Source: Clostridia bacterium (GTDB lineage Bacteria; Bacillota; Clostridia; Christensenellales; Aristaeellaceae). From it: a DNA stretch of 64,000 nt. The DNA lies in assembly GCA_017429265.1 (NCBI GenBank), contig JAFRPG010000030.1:42532-106531 (forward strand). Direction: 5' to 3'. The notes beneath the pieces were generated by a model that worked only from the letters and a program-made list of their open reading frames with translations, searched no databases and was not told the origin of the DNA. This document shows positions 1-9,482 of the stretch, one piece after another (within the stretch, counting starts at the first letter, position 1; each line of letters opens with the position of its first letter). The translations under genes were made by a program, and so were the position numbers.

Positions 1-251
1 GGGGCCAGGCGCGCATAGCGGTCGCGGAGGCGGGCCCAGGCGATGTTGGAGTAGAGGCCGATGGACTGGAAGTCCTTCGACGGAGCGACGCAGAACTTGT
101 CGCCCAGCCGTTCGCGGAAGGATTGGGGGACAACCATGCGCCCCTTGCCGTCCAGGCTGTGGCTGTAGGAGCCGGTAAAAGACCTGCTGTAGCGTTTGAG
201 CAGGGCAACGTCCGCCTCGGTGAGGTCCTCGTCGAGCGGCAAGCCCTGCAT
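1..251 (-). CDS. mraZ: MraZ transcriptional regulator (3' end outside window)
   Basis: Only the N-terminal part is present; the gene runs off the left edge. Translating leftward gives SYSHSLDGKGRMVVPQSFRERLG, which contains the AbrB-like MraZ signature (LDxKGRxxxPxxxR). MraZ is the DNA-binding repressor of the division and cell wall cluster and is normally its first gene. The start is uncertain. ATG at 251 has GGAGA upstream but leaves an N-terminal extension of about 26 residues before the usual start of the family. An in-frame ATG at 296 and a TTG between them are alternatives. I prefer 251 because the TGG operator repeats then lie in the untranslated leader. Confidence 0.85.
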   Translation of the reverse strand, partial: MQGLPLDEDLTEADVALLKRYSRSFTGSYSHSLDGKGRMVVPQSFRERLGDKFCVAPSKDFQSIGLYSNIAWARLRDRYARLA

Positions 252-282
252 CAGAAGAAGCTCGTCTCCGTTCAACTTTCCC

Positions 283-353
283 CCACCTTTCACCATTCAC
301 TTGCCACTTTTAGGGCTTCATCCCCATAATACACCACCTTTTTGGCTTGTCAA
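283..353 (-). promoter_or_regulatory. mraZ promoter and MraZ-box operator
   Basis: TTGACA (353-348), a 16-nt spacer and TATTAT (331-326) form a good sigma-A promoter reading into mraZ. On the same strand TGG triplets occur at about 10-bp spacing (near 336, 326, 306, 295 and 285), some within GGTGG or TGGGG. This matches the known autoregulatory MraZ operator, a row of TGG-containing boxes one helical turn apart between promoter and start codon. Confidence 0.7.
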
Positions 354-489
354 TAGGAAATTTCCCCTGCCAAATGCTCGGAAAGACTCTGAATTATAAC
401 TTTTGTTCATAAATTCGTTACAGTTTTGAAACATATTTCATGTCCGTTTGTGTCCGCCTTTTTTTCGCTCCCAATATTTTGTGTTCACG

Positions 490-527
490 AAAAAACGTGC
501 CCCGACAGACAGTTCCGTCAGGGCACG
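490..527 (-). terminator. Rho-independent terminator
   Basis: Leftward, an 11-bp stem (CGTGCCCTGAC against GTCGGGGCACG, one mismatch) is followed directly by TTTTTT. It lies about 100 nt beyond the first terminator of the phosphoesterase gene and upstream of the mraZ promoter, so it acts as a second insulator. The 100 nt between the two hairpins show no reading frame or other signal I can support. Confidence 0.7.
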
Positions 528-627
528 CAAACGGCCGAAATATGAAATTTTTGTGTTTCGCTCAAAGTGCTCCGCGGAGAGCTCCCCCGCTCGCGGAAGC
601 CCGGATACGCAGGCGAAGGAAGGCCCG

Positions 628-653
628 AAAAAAGAAAACCCGGCCCGTCGGGT
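628..653 (-). terminator. Rho-independent terminator of the phosphoesterase gene
   Basis: Leftward, ACCCG and CGGGT form a short stem overlapping the stop codon region, followed by TTTTCTTTTTT. Confidence 0.6.
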
Positions 654-1372
654 CAGGTTGTCATATCCACCTCGCGCAGCACGAAGCCGAGGCTGTCGCA
701 GGAGGTCAGGAGGTATCGGACACCGCCGTGGGTACCGTTCCAGCCGGCACGGATCCCGGCCCCGTGCAGGTGACCGTAGACCGCCGTGTGCACGCCGTAG
801 CGGGTCAGCAGGGCGGTGAAGACCGTGTCGCGCTGGGCATCGTAAAGCGGGGGGTAGTGGAGCATGGCCACGATGGGTTTCTCCGTCCCGTCCGGCTGTT
901 CCGCCAGCTTCCGGGCCTCCCGGAGCGCCATCTCGAGCCGGAGCAGCTCCCGCTCGTAGATGCGCCGGTCCTCCGCCGCGAGCGGCTCGTCCCCGGTCGG
1001 GAACACCCAGCCCCGGGTGCCGCAGATCACCCACGGCCCCGCGTCGGCCGCGCTGTGCTGCAGGGCCTTCATGCCCTCCGGCATCGCCGCCTGAACGCGG
1101 GTCAGAGACGACCACCAGTAGTCGTGATTGCCCTTGATCAGGAATTTCCGGCCGGGCAGAGCACCGATGGCCTGCAGATCGGGCACGGCGTGTGAAAGCT
1201 GCATGGCCCAGGAGATGTCCCCCGGGATCAGCACGGCATCCTCATCGCTCACCCGTGCGCGCCAGTCCTCGCTGATCCGCGCGAAGTGGCCTTCCCAGTG
1301 GGGGCCGAACACTTCCATCGGCTTGTCGTCGCCGCCGGGCAGGTGCAGATCCGCGATGGCAAACAGCTTCAT
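653..1372 (-). CDS. Calcineurin-like metallophosphoesterase
   Basis: A 239-residue cytoplasmic protein with the metallophosphoesterase motifs in order: D-x-H near residue 8 (IADLHLPGG), GDISW near 51, GNHDYWW near 80, a metal-binding His in MLHYPP, and GHLHG near 200. These residues bind two metal ions and place it in the single-domain phosphoesterase group common in Clostridia; its substrate cannot be told from sequence. AGAGGA lies upstream of the ATG. It follows the zinc-ribbon gene by about 20 nt and is probably cotranscribed with it. A terminator overlaps its stop. Confidence 0.88.
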   Translation of the reverse strand: MKLFAIADLHLPGGDDKPMEVFGPHWEGHFARISEDWRARVSDEDAVLIPGDISWAMQLSHAVPDLQAIGALPGRKFLIKGNHDYWWSSLTRVQAAMPEGMKALQHSAADAGPWVICGTRGWVFPTGDEPLAAEDRRIYERELLRLEMALREARKLAEQPDGTEKPIVAMLHYPPLYDAQRDTVFTALLTRYGVHTAVYGHLHGAGIRAGWNGTHGGVRYLLTSCDSLGFVLREVDMTT

Positions 1373-1393
1373 CGGCTTTCCTCTCTGCTGTGA

Positions 1394-1807
1394 TCAGCCT
1401 TCCTCTTCCTGCTCCTGCTCTTCCTGTTCCTTTTCCTCTTCCTCGCGCACGGATTCGAGACTCAGGGCGTTCTCGATGGAGCCGTAGTCATCGCCGAGTT
1501 CTTCCTTCATCTCCGGCAGGATCTCGTCCATCTGGGACACGGAGTCCATCTCCACGATCTCGCCGGCATTGGCCTTGGAGGCGTCCTCATCGCCGGCGGC
1601 CGTCTGGTCGTCGCCGTTCTTCATCTCCGCCAGGCAGAAGGCGCAGACATCGCGCCCGGGCAGCACCGGATTCTCGTTGCAGATAGAGCAGAGTTCCGCT
1701 TCCTCGTTCTGAACAACGCCGCGCATCTCCTGCAGGCAGACCTTGCAGTACTGTTCGTCTCCGGTGATATAGTTGAGCTCGCAGCGCGGGCACAGCACCA
1801 GCCTCAT
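1394..1807 (-). CDS. Zinc-ribbon protein with acidic tail
   Basis: A 137-residue protein. The N-terminal half has four Cys pairs (CPRC, CKVC, CSIC, CAFC), suggesting two small zinc ribbons. The C-terminal half is acidic and ends in a Glu-rich stretch (EEEEKEQEEQEQEEEG). I chose the ATG at 1807 because GAGGAGG sits 6 nt upstream; the ATG two codons earlier would touch the Shine-Dalgarno sequence. No specific family function is recognised. It precedes the phosphoesterase gene, and a consensus promoter lies about 200 nt upstream, leaving an unusually long leader. Confidence 0.75.
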   Translation of the reverse strand: MRLVLCPRCELNYITGDEQYCKVCLQEMRGVVQNEEAELCSICNENPVLPGRDVCAFCLAEMKNGDDQTAAGDEDASKANAGEIVEMDSVSQMDEILPEMKEELGDDYGSIENALSLESVREEEEKEQEEQEQEEEG

Positions 1808-2004
1808 GCACATCCTCCTCGGTGTATCTCCACTTGTATTGCCTATGCTCCCACCCGAGAGCACTGTTTACGGTCCGATCCCCGCTCTGTTCCCACAGAA
1901 GCGGCGATTGTATGCACAGTAATGGGATAAGCCCCCACTTTCTCGTCAGTTTCCGATCGTGGGGCACCCTCCGGGGCCACCCTATCCCTTCCCGTTTGCA
2001 TGCG
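1808..2004 (-). ncRNA. Long structured leader of the zinc-ribbon gene
   Basis: About 197 nt separate the predicted transcription start from the zinc-ribbon ATG. The 5' part (1988-1924) is closed by GGGATA pairing with TATCCC and contains GCCCCAC pairing with GTGGGGGC, whose loop begins GATCGGAAA. A second hairpin pairs CCGCT-TCTGT with ACAG-AGCGG. I compared it mentally with common riboswitch classes, 6S RNA and SRP RNA and recognised none. It may be a structured RNA or simply a long leader. Confidence 0.35.
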
Positions 2005-2010
2005 TGTTGC

Positions 2011-2039
2011 ATTATAGCCACGCACCCCTGCGATGTCAA
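2011..2039 (-). promoter_or_regulatory. Consensus sigma-A promoter
   Basis: TTGACA, a 17-nt spacer and TATAAT: a perfect consensus with optimal spacing, reading toward the long leader and the zinc-ribbon gene. Confidence 0.85.
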
Positions 2040-2110
2040 GCCCTTTTTTTGCATCGGAGGAGGCCTTCTTTTCAGCCCCGATGGGCGTTCCTTCCGACCG
2101 GATCCGACAT

Positions 2111-2140
2111 GTGAAAACCCCGCCGGTGCGGGGCTTTCAC
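2111..2140 (-). terminator. Terminator after engB
   Basis: Leftward, GTGAAAGCCCCG pairs with CGGGGTTTTCAC around a CACCGG loop. The T residues are inside the 3' arm. It lies about 10 nt beyond the engB stop codon. Confidence 0.6.
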
Positions 2141-2149
2141 ATATCGGGA

Positions 2150-2734
2150 TCATTCGCCCAGAGCCTTCTCCATCACATCCAGCAGCTGCTCGCGGCCGCT
2201 GCCGTCCTCCGAGGAGAAGCAGATGACCTCCCACGGCTGGACGAGCAGGGCCCGACAGATCGGGGCCAGCTGCTTCTGGCGCGCGCCGCGGCTGATCTTG
2301 TCCGCCTTGGTCGCCACCACCGTGAAGGGGATCCCGGACTGGCGGAGGAAGGTGTTCATCTGGATGTCGTCCCGCGTGGGCTCGTGTCGGATATCCACGA
2401 GCGTCAGGACGCGGACGAGCTCATGCGCCTGCTCGAAGTAGGCCTGCATCATGTCGCCCCAGCGGGCCTTCTCCTGCTTGTCGACCTTCGCGTAGCCGTA
2501 GCCGGGCAGGTCGATCAGGTGGAAGGCGTCGTTGAGGAGGAAGACGTTGATCAGCCTTGTCTTGCCGGGCGTGGCGCTGGTCCGGGCCAGGCCGCGGCGG
2601 TTGCAGAGCCGGTTGATCAGGCTGCTCTTCCCCACGTTGCTCTTGCCCGCCACGGCGATCTGGGTCAGCCCCCTGCCGGGGAAGTCCCCGTAGGATGCCA
2701 TTGAGGTGACGAATTCCGCCCGCTTGATCTCCAT
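2150..2734 (-). CDS. engB: Ribosome biogenesis GTPase EngB/YsxC
   Basis: A 194-residue TRAFAC-class GTPase. It has the P-loop GKSNVGKSS near residue 29, the switch II motif DLPGYG, and the base-recognition motif TKAD near 143. Length and motifs fit the EngB/YihA/YsxC family, which acts in assembly of the large ribosomal subunit. It starts 12 nt beyond the end of lon and closes the tig-clpP-clpX-lon-engB series, an arrangement common in Clostridia. A terminator follows. Confidence 0.95.
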   Translation of the reverse strand: MEIKRAEFVTSMASYGDFPGRGLTQIAVAGKSNVGKSSLINRLCNRRGLARTSATPGKTRLINVFLLNDAFHLIDLPGYGYAKVDKQEKARWGDMMQAYFEQAHELVRVLTLVDIRHEPTRDDIQMNTFLRQSGIPFTVVATKADKISRGARQKQLAPICRALLVQPWEVICFSSEDGSGREQLLDVMEKALGE

Positions 2735-2746
2735 CGCCGCACCTCC

Positions 2747-5062
2747 TCACGCGTCCGTGAGCGCCGTGTCCAGGACCTGACGCACATCGGAAGCCTTCAC
2801 GACCGTGAAGCGCTCCAGCACGTAGCCGGGGATCTCCTCCAGGTCCTTCGCGTTCTCCTCGGGGATGATCAGGGTCCGGATGCCCGCGCGGTACGCGGCC
2901 AGGGCTTTCTCCTTGAGGCCGCCGATGGGCAGCACACGGCCGCGGAGGGTGACCTCCCCGGTCATCGCCACATCCTGGCGCACGAGGCGTCCGGTCAGGG
3001 CGGAGACGAGGGCCGTGGTCATCGTGACGCCGGCGGACGGGCCGTCCTTGGGCACGGCGCCCTCCGGCACATGGATGTGGATGTCCTGATCCTTGTAGAA
3101 GTCCGGCTTCAGGCCCAGGCTCTCGCTGTGGGCGCGGACCCAGGTGAAGGCGGCCTCGGCGCTCTCCTTCATGACGCTGCCGAGCTGGCCGGTGAGCTGC
3201 AGCGTACCCTTGCCGGGCATCAGCGCGCATTCCACCTCCAGCAGTTCGCCGCCCACGCTGGTCCAGGCCAGACCGTTCACGACGCCCACGCGCGGCGCTT
3301 TCTCCGGCTGCTCGCGGGTGAAGCGGGCCGCACCGAGATACTCGCGCAGGACGGGCTCCGTCACGGTGACCTGGTCGGTCTGCGTGTCGAGCATCGTCAC
3401 CGCGCTCTTGCGCACGACCTTGGCGAGGGTGCGCTCGAGCGTGCGGACGCCGGCCTCGCGGGTGTAGCCCTCGATCAGCTGGCGCATCACCCTGTCGGAG
3501 ATGCGCACCTGCTTCGGCTTGAGCCCGTGTTCGGCCAGCTGCTTGGGCAGGAGGTGGCGCTTCGCGATCTGGAGCTTCTCCTCCTCGGTGTAGGAGGGGA
3601 CCTCGATGATCTCCATGCGGTCCAGCAGCGGGCCGGGGATCGTGTCGACCGAGTTGGCGGTGGTGATGAACATCACGCGGCTCAGGTCGAAGGGCAACTC
3701 CATGTAGTGGTCACGGAAGGCGCCGTTCTGCTCCGCGTCGAGGACCTCGAGCATGGCGGAAGCCGGATCGCCGCGGACGTCCGCGCCCATCTTGTCGATC
3801 TCGTCGAAGAGGAAGACCGGGTTCATCGTGCCGGCCTGTTTCATGCCGGCGATGATGCGGCCCGGGATCGCGCCGATGTAGGTGCGCCGGTGGCCGCGGA
3901 TCTCCGCCTCGTCGCGCACGCCGCCCAGGGACATCTGGACGAACTTGCGCTCCAGGGTGGCGGCGATGCCCTTGACGATGCTCGTCTTGCCCACGCCGGG
4001 CGGGCCGACGAAGCAGAGAATCGGTCCGCGCAGGTCCTTCTTGATCTGCAGCACCGCGAGGTATTCCACGATGCGCTCCTTGACCTTCTCCAGGCCGTAG
4101 TGATCGCGGTCCAGGATGCGGCGGGCGCGCTTCAGATCCAGGTTGTCCCTGGTCTCGACGCCCCAGGGCAGGTCGAGGATCCACTCGATGTAGGTGTGGC
4201 TGACGCCGATCTCGGGGGTCCCGGGCGCCATGCGGGAGAGACGCTCGAGCTCCTTGGCGCACTTCTTGCGCGCCTCCTCGTTCAGGGGCGTCTTCTCCAT
4301 GCGGGCGCGCAGCTCCTCCACCTCGCCGCTCTCGTCGTCGCCGAGCTCGGTCTGGATCGCGCGGATCTGCTCCCGGAGATAATAATCCTTCTGGTTCTTC
4401 TCGATCTGCTTCTTGATCCGGGCCTGGACCTGCTTCTCCACGTCGGCCAGTTCGGTCTCGCGGGCCAGGAAGGTGCAGAGCTTCTCCAGGCGGGCGGCGG
4501 TGTCCAGCTCCTCGAGGATCTGCTGGCGCTCCTCGGCGTGGGTCAGGACATTCGCGGCGATCACGTCGCACAGTTCCCCGGGCTCGCGCAGGTCGCGGAT
4601 GCTCTCCACGGTCTCCTCGCTCACCCGCTGGCTGACCTGCACGAGTTCGCCGAACAGGTCCTGCGCCGTGCGCACCAGCGCCTGCATGCCGACGGAATCG
4701 TCGGCCGCGTCCTCCACCCGGCGCACCTTGCCGCGCAGATAGGGCGATGTCTGGGTGAGGGCCTTCAGCTCCCCGCGGCACTCGCCCTCGGCCAGCACGC
4801 GCACCGTGTCGCCCGGGAGGTTCATCACCTGCCGGATCACGGCGATCGTGCCCACGCGGAACAGTCCGTCCTCGCCCGGATCCTCCTGATCCGCGTCCCG
4901 CTGGGCGATGAGCAGGATGTGCTGATCGGTCAGCATCGCCTGCTCCAGCGCCGCGACGGATTTCTGGCGGCCCACGTCGAAGGTCAGCACCATGTGCGGG
5001 AACACCATCAGCCCGCGAAGAGCCAGCACCGGCATCGACGCGGCTGTCTGTCTGCTTGCCAT
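2747..5062 (-). CDS. lon: ATP-dependent protease La (Lon)
   Basis: A 771-residue protein, normal for bacterial LonA. The order is an N-terminal substrate-binding domain (about 1-200), a coiled region, an AAA+ module with Walker A GPPGVGKT near 354 and Walker [10 protein letters not shown], then the S16 protease domain. The catalytic Ser lies in PKDGPSAG (about residue 676) and the catalytic Lys in [10 protein letters not shown] (about 719). Lon degrades damaged and regulatory proteins in the cytoplasm. The start has AAGGAGG upstream. It lies between clpX and engB on the same strand. Confidence 0.97.
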   Translation of the reverse strand: MASRQTAASMPVLALRGLMVFPHMVLTFDVGRQKSVAALEQAMLTDQHILLIAQRDADQEDPGEDGLFRVGTIAVIRQVMNLPGDTVRVLAEGECRGELKALTQTSPYLRGKVRRVEDAADDSVGMQALVRTAQDLFGELVQVSQRVSEETVESIRDLREPGELCDVIAANVLTHAEERQQILEELDTAARLEKLCTFLARETELADVEKQVQARIKKQIEKNQKDYYLREQIRAIQTELGDDESGEVEELRARMEKTPLNEEARKKCAKELERLSRMAPGTPEIGVSHTYIEWILDLPWGVETRDNLDLKRARRILDRDHYGLEKVKERIVEYLAVLQIKKDLRGPILCFVGPPGVGKTSIVKGIAATLERKFVQMSLGGVRDEAEIRGHRRTYIGAIPGRIIAGMKQAGTMNPVFLFDEIDKMGADVRGDPASAMLEVLDAEQNGAFRDHYMELPFDLSRVMFITTANSVDTIPGPLLDRMEIIEVPSYTEEEKLQIAKRHLLPKQLAEHGLKPKQVRISDRVMRQLIEGYTREAGVRTLERTLAKVVRKSAVTMLDTQTDQVTVTEPVLREYLGAARFTREQPEKAPRVGVVNGLAWTSVGGELLEVECALMPGKGTLQLTGQLGSVMKESAEAAFTWVRAHSESLGLKPDFYKDQDIHIHVPEGAVPKDGPSAGVTMTTALVSALTGRLVRQDVAMTGEVTLRGRVLPIGGLKEKALAAYRAGIRTLIIPEENAKDLEEIPGYVLERFTVVKASDVRQVLDTALTDA

Positions 5063-5103
5063 AAGTCCTCCTTGGTCTTGTGCGCTCCGTCTGAGCGAAA
5101 GGA

Positions 5104-5119
5104 GGAGGCCGAAGCCTCC
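5104..5119 (-). terminator. Hairpin between clpX and lon
   Basis: GGAGGC-TTCG-GCCTCC, a stable 6-bp stem with a UUCG tetraloop, is followed leftward by TCCTTTCGC. The T tract is weak, so it may only reduce read-through from clpX into lon or protect the clpX mRNA end. Confidence 0.4.
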
Positions 5120-5123
5120 CCCA

Positions 5124-6398
5124 TCAGCTCGCGGAGATCGCGGTTTTCTGTGTCTTTCTGCGCGTCACGGAGCGCTTCTGGCGCTCGCCCTCGGTGAGGC
5201 GCACCTCGTTCTCATCCACCTCGCAGGCACTGATCTCGGTCCTGCTGGGCAGGTCGAACATCGTGTCGAGCATGCGCTGCTCGACGATGGCCCGCAGGCC
5301 GCGCGCGCCGGTCTTGCGGCGGATGGCCTCCTTCGCGATGGCGCTGATGGCCGCGTCGGTGAAGGTCAGGGAGACGCCGTCGAGGCCCAGCAGTTCCTGG
5401 TACTGGCGGCACAGGGCGTTGCGCGGCTCGGTGAGGATCCGCTTCAGCGCGTCCTCGTCCAGCTCGTCGAGCACCGTGACGATGGGCAGGCGGCCCACAA
5501 ACTCGGGGATCAGGCCGTAGCGGGTCAGATCCTCCGGCTCCACCTGCTTGAGGGAGGCGGCGACGTCCAGGGACTTGCTCTCCCGGACCTCCGCGCCGAA
5601 GCCGAGGTTCTTCTTGCCGATGCGGCTGTTGATGATCTGCGCCAGGCCGTCAAAGGCGCCGCCGCAGATGAAGAGGATGTTGGCCGTGTTGATCTGGATC
5701 ATTTCCTGCTGGGGATGCTTGCGGCCGCCCTGGGGCGGGACGGAAGCCACCGTCCCTTCGAGGATCTTCAGCAGAGCCTGCTGCACGCCCTCGCCGCTGA
5801 CATCGCGGGTGATGGACATGTTCTCGCTCTTGCGGGCGATCTTGTCGATCTCGTCGATGTAGACGATGCCGCGCTCCGCCAGCTCGATGTCGTAATCCGC
5901 CGCCTGGATCAGCCGCAGGAGGATGTTCTCCACATCCTCGCCCACATAGCCGGCCTCGGTCAGCGTGGTCGCGTCGGCGATGGCGAAGGGCACATGGAGC
6001 ACCCGGGCCAGGTTCTGGGCCAGGTAGGTCTTGCCGGAACCGGTGGGTCCCAGGAGGAGGATGTTGCTCTTCTGCAGCTCCACGTCGTCCTTGCCCGCCT
6101 TGCGGCCGATGCGCTTGTAGTGGTTGTACACCGCCACGCTCAGGGCCCGCTTGGCCCGGTCCTGCCCGATGACGTACTCGTCCAGAACTTCCTTCATCTC
6201 ACGCGGCGTCGGGAGTTCCTGTCCGTCCGCCAGCTGCTTGGAGGGGGTCTCCTCCTCGATGATCATGTTGCACAGATCAACGCACTCGTTGCAGATGAAG
6301 ACGTTCGGGCCGGCGATCAGCCGCTCCACCTGGTTCTGGGTCTTGCCGCAGAAATTGCACCGGTGCAGCGTGCTTCTCTGGTTGTTGGTGTTTGCCAT
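5124..6398 (-). CDS. clpX: ClpX, ATPase subunit of ClpXP
   Basis: A 424-residue protein of the usual length. An N-terminal treble-clef zinc-binding domain (CNFC near 16, CNEC near 38) recognises substrates and adaptors. A AAA+ module follows with Walker A GPTGSGKT near 119, Walker [11 protein letters not shown], and the LGF sequence (KKNLGFG) that docks onto ClpP. ClpX unfolds tagged proteins and feeds them to ClpP. Its gene starts 10 nt beyond clpP. Confidence 0.97.
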   Translation of the reverse strand: MANTNNQRSTLHRCNFCGKTQNQVERLIAGPNVFICNECVDLCNMIIEEETPSKQLADGQELPTPREMKEVLDEYVIGQDRAKRALSVAVYNHYKRIGRKAGKDDVELQKSNILLLGPTGSGKTYLAQNLARVLHVPFAIADATTLTEAGYVGEDVENILLRLIQAADYDIELAERGIVYIDEIDKIARKSENMSITRDVSGEGVQQALLKILEGTVASVPPQGGRKHPQQEMIQINTANILFICGGAFDGLAQIINSRIGKKNLGFGAEVRESKSLDVAASLKQVEPEDLTRYGLIPEFVGRLPIVTVLDELDEDALKRILTEPRNALCRQYQELLGLDGVSLTFTDAAISAIAKEAIRRKTGARGLRAIVEQRMLDTMFDLPSRTEISACEVDENEVRLTEGERQKRSVTRRKTQKTAISAS

Positions 6399-6408
6399 GC
6401 GTCCTTCC

Positions 6409-7008
6409 TTACTGCGCGTTCTGCTTGCCGCGCGGCTGGTAGATCTCGTCGATGATATGGTAGTCGAGCGCTTCCTGCGCCGTCATGAAATAGTCGCGTT
6501 CGCAGTCCGCGCTGAGCTTCTCCAGGGGCTGGCCGGTCATGTCGGCCATCATCGCCAGCATCTTCTGCTTGGTCCGCATGAGCCATTCGGCGCGAATCTG
6601 CACGTCGGTGGCCTGTCCCTGCGCGCCGCCAAGGGGCTGATGGATCATGACCTCGGCGTTGGGCAGGGCGAGGCGCCGGCCCTTCTCGCCGCTCATCAGC
6701 AGGAAGGCGCCCATGGACGCCGCCATGCCGATGCAGACCGTGCGCACCGGGCACTTGACGTACTTCATCGTGTCATAGATCGCCATGCCGGCGGTCACGG
6801 AGCCGCCGGGGCTGTTGATGTAAAGGTTGATCTCCGCCTCCGGATCCTCCATCTCCAGGAAGAGCAGCTGCGCGACGACCGTGTTGGCCACCGCGTCGTT
6901 GATCTCCCCGCCGAGGAAAACGATCCGGTCCTTCAGCAGGCGTGAATAAATGTCGTAGGAGCGCTCACCGCGGCTCGTCTGTTCCACTACATAGGGCACC
7001 AGGGTCAT
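6409..7008 (-). CDS. clpP: ClpP protease subunit
   Basis: A 199-residue serine peptidase. With the start at 7008 the catalytic triad falls exactly at the canonical positions: Ser98 (GMAASMG), His123 ([10 protein letters not shown]) and Asp172. That start has GGGAGGG 6-7 nt upstream; the in-frame ATG 14 codons earlier is not supported. ClpP forms the double-heptamer chamber used by ClpX and other Clp ATPases. It lies about 77 nt downstream of tig and 10 nt before clpX. Confidence 0.97.
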   Translation of the reverse strand: MTLVPYVVEQTSRGERSYDIYSRLLKDRIVFLGGEINDAVANTVVAQLLFLEMEDPEAEINLYINSPGGSVTAGMAIYDTMKYVKCPVRTVCIGMAASMGAFLLMSGEKGRRLALPNAEVMIHQPLGGAQGQATDVQIRAEWLMRTKQKMLAMMADMTGQPLEKLSADCERDYFMTAQEALDYHIIDEIYQPRGKQNAQ

Positions 7009-7084
7009 CGTGTTCCCTCCCTTTTCTGTCGAAAAGCGGGGAGCGGGCAAGCGCCCTGCCTCCCCGATCGCCGTGCGGTGCGGA

Positions 7085-8437
7085 TCACTCTGCGTCGTCG
7101 GCCTTGTTTTCTTCCTTCGCGGGCTCCTCGGTCTTCGCCGGCTTGTCGGTGACCTTCGCGTCGGCCATCATCAGCGCCACCGTGCGGGTCACGGCGGCCG
7201 CATCCTTCAGGGCCTGCTTCTGGTCGTCCGTCAGGGACTTGCGGAAGTCCTCGAGGTCGCGCTCCATGCGCTTGGCCTGCTCCTCGGTCTCCTTCTCGAC
7301 GTCGGCCTCGTCGGGCTCGATGCTCTCGGCCTTCTGAACGGCCTCCAGCACCAGGCGGATCTTCAGCCGGCGCTCAGCCTCGCCGCGGTACTGCTCCGCG
7401 AGCTGTTCAACGGTCTGGCCGGTCCACTTGAGGTAGTCCTCCATCTTAATGCCCTGGTAGGCCATGCGCAGCTGCATGTCGCGCAGGATGTTCTGCACCT
7501 CGCGGGTGACCATGGCGACGGGGATGTCGACGGAGGCGTTGTCGGCGGCCTTCTCCACCACGGCGTTCTCGGCGGCGGTGCGGTTGTTGTCGTCGGCCTT
7601 CTTCTGCAGCTCGTCCACGATGCTCTGGCGGTAATCCGCAAAGGTGGTGAAGTCGCTCACGTCGGCGGCGAACTCATCGTCCGCCTCGGGGATCTCGGTC
7701 TTCGAGATGCTGTTGACCTTCACATGGAAGACAGCCTTCTTGCCGGCGAGGTTCTCGGCGTGATAGTTCTCCGGGAAGGTGACGTCCAGGTCCTTCTCCT
7801 CGGCGACGCACATGCCCACCATCTGCTCCTCAAAACCGGGGATGAACTGGTGGCTGCCGATCTCGAGGGTCTGGCCCTGCGCCGTGCCGCCGTCAAAGGC
7901 CACGCCGTCCACCGTGCCCGCGTAGTCGAGGTTCACGGTGTCGCCCTCCTGCACGGGACGGTCCAGGACCTCCTCGGTGCGGGAATGCTTCGTGCGGTCC
8001 TGCATGATGCGGGCATCGATGTCGGCGTCGGACACCGTCTCGTGCTCGATCTCCACCGCCAGGCCCTTGTACTCGCCGAGGGTCACCTCGGGATACACGA
8101 ACACCTCGCAGGTGATGGTGACGTCGGAGCCGGGCGCGATGTTCGCCCAGTCCACATCCACCTCGGGCTGATCCACCGCGCGGATGTCGCCCTCCTCAAT
8201 AGCCTTGTCGTACTGCTCGGGCAGCCACAGGTTGATCGCGTCCTCGTAGAATACCTCGGGACCGTACATGCGCTCGATCAGGGTGCGGGGCGCCTTGCCC
8301 TTGCGGAAGCCCGGCACGTTGATGCGGCCGCGCATTTTCAGATAGGCCTTCTGCGTCGAAGCGGCGAATTCGTCCGCGGGCACGGTAAAGGTCAGCTTGA
8401 CTTTGTTGCTGGAAATCTTCTCGACGGTGTAGCTCAT
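7085..8437 (-). CDS. tig: Trigger factor chaperone
   Basis: A 450-residue protein with the three trigger-factor parts. The N-terminal ribosome-binding domain contains [13 protein letters not shown] (the family GFRxGKxP motif). A central FKBP-like prolyl isomerase domain lies at about 150-240 ([13 protein letters not shown]). The rest is the helical substrate-binding domain with an acidic Lys/Glu-rich end. The start at 8437 has AGGAGG 7 nt upstream; the longer reading frame has no such signal. It is the first gene of the tig-clpP-clpX-lon-engB series, linking co-translational folding to proteolysis. Confidence 0.95.
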   Translation of the reverse strand: MSYTVEKISSNKVKLTFTVPADEFAASTQKAYLKMRGRINVPGFRKGKAPRTLIERMYGPEVFYEDAINLWLPEQYDKAIEEGDIRAVDQPEVDVDWANIAPGSDVTITCEVFVYPEVTLGEYKGLAVEIEHETVSDADIDARIMQDRTKHSRTEEVLDRPVQEGDTVNLDYAGTVDGVAFDGGTAQGQTLEIGSHQFIPGFEEQMVGMCVAEEKDLDVTFPENYHAENLAGKKAVFHVKVNSISKTEIPEADDEFAADVSDFTTFADYRQSIVDELQKKADDNNRTAAENAVVEKAADNASVDIPVAMVTREVQNILRDMQLRMAYQGIKMEDYLKWTGQTVEQLAEQYRGEAERRLKIRLVLEAVQKAESIEPDEADVEKETEEQAKRMERDLEDFRKSLTDDQKQALKDAAAVTRTVALMMADAKVTDKPAKTEEPAKEENKADDAE

Positions 8438-8485
8438 GTACGTTCCTCCTGTGTCGCTCCTTACCTGCTGTGCAGGCAATATTGG

Positions 8486-8514
8486 ATTATATCATACAAT
8501 TCAGGTGCTTGCAA
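8486..8514 (-). promoter_or_regulatory. tig promoter
   Basis: TTGCAA, a 17-nt spacer and a consensus TATAAT lie about 50 nt upstream of the tig start. Confidence 0.8.
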
Positions 8515-8530
8515 GTTTTTTCTATGCGCG

Positions 8531-9466
8531 TCAGAACGGGTCGTCCTGGGCCGCGCACAGGGGGCTGACCCCGATGCCGAGGATCTCGGCGGCCTTGCGC
8601 GCGCTGGCCTTGAGGCCCTTCTCGTTGGTCACCAGGCAGATCTGATTTCCCATGAACAGGATCGCCGCGGACTGCCCGCCATCCAGGTTCAGGGCAGCCG
8701 TGCAGCCGAGTGTCTGCAGCCGCTCCGCGATGAAGCGGATGGAGGTCCCGGCGCTGCGCTTGTTGCGGCCCTCGGTCATGATCGCGAAGTAGTGTCCCTT
8801 CTCCACGATGCCGATGCCCGCGCGCTGGGCCCGGCCCGCGCCGTAGCGCTTCAGCGCCGCGGTGTTCAGCTCCCCGTCCCGGATCATCCAGGGGCCGAAA
8901 GCCAGGACGTCGAGGGCGCCCATCTCCGCGTACTCCTCCGGGGTTTTCTCGTTGGAGCGGAAGACCTGCATATCGCCGTCCGGCAGGATCGCGAGGGTGT
9001 CCAGGTTCGGGAAAGCCTTGTTGACGCCCTTGGTGCGCTTCGAGTACAGTATCCCGTCCCGAATGATGATGCCCGGGACGCGCTTTTTCGTGATGCGCAG
9101 GTGGGCGAAGTCGCCCGTGAGGGCAAAGACCGTCTGATGCTCCCGGGCAATGCGGTAGGGATACTGGAGGCTGGACCAGCGCTTGGTTTCCTTCCAGGGG
9201 AGCATGCGGAAGAGCTCCCCCTCGGCCGCGCGGATCTCCGCCTCGTACCAGATCACGTTCGGGTGCGTGTCGGAGCGCCGGAGGATCTCCACCCACAGCG
9301 TAGGCGACGCGTAGCGCCAGACGCCCTCCTCCTCGCTCGCGTAGACGAACTCGCCCTCGTCGAGGAAGCCGGCCTCGTTGAGCGCCGGGAACTCGCCCTC
9401 CGCCAGCGCACAGCCGGCGGCCGCGAGCAGGATCAGCAGGATGAGGATGCCGTACCGGATTCGCAC
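8531..9466 (-). CDS. Secreted phosphodiester glycosidase family protein (copy 1)
   Basis: A 311-residue protein with a signal peptide of about 22 residues, which may carry a lipobox-like Cys (LLAAAGCALA). The body matches the NAGPA/DUF2233 fold: VFALTGDFAHLRI, GIIIRDGILY, AFGPWMIRDGEL, and near the end LNLDGGQSAAILFMG, the conserved Asp-Gly-Gly region. The mammalian relative uncovers mannose 6-phosphate by removing GlcNAc from a phosphodiester; bacterial members may act on wall teichoic or phosphodiester-linked glycans, which is inference here. The start is GTG with GGAGG 8 nt upstream. It lies 16 nt behind a paralog. Confidence 0.85.
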   Translation of the reverse strand: MRIRYGILILLILLAAAGCALAEGEFPALNEAGFLDEGEFVYASEEEGVWRYASPTLWVEILRRSDTHPNVIWYEAEIRAAEGELFRMLPWKETKRWSSLQYPYRIAREHQTVFALTGDFAHLRITKKRVPGIIIRDGILYSKRTKGVNKAFPNLDTLAILPDGDMQVFRSNEKTPEEYAEMGALDVLAFGPWMIRDGELNTAALKRYGAGRAQRAGIGIVEKGHYFAIMTEGRNKRSAGTSIRFIAERLQTLGCTAALNLDGGQSAAILFMGNQICLVTNEKGLKASARKAAEILGIGVSPLCAAQDDPF

Positions 9467-9482
9467 AAGCTCCGCCTCCCGC

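Noticed and set aside
1808..2004. 6S RNA, SRP RNA or a known riboswitch
   Set aside because: None of the conserved sequences of these classes that I know (SRP GGAAGCAGCC-type loop, TPP, cobalamin, FMN, glycine, lysine, ZTP cores) is present; only generic stems were found.
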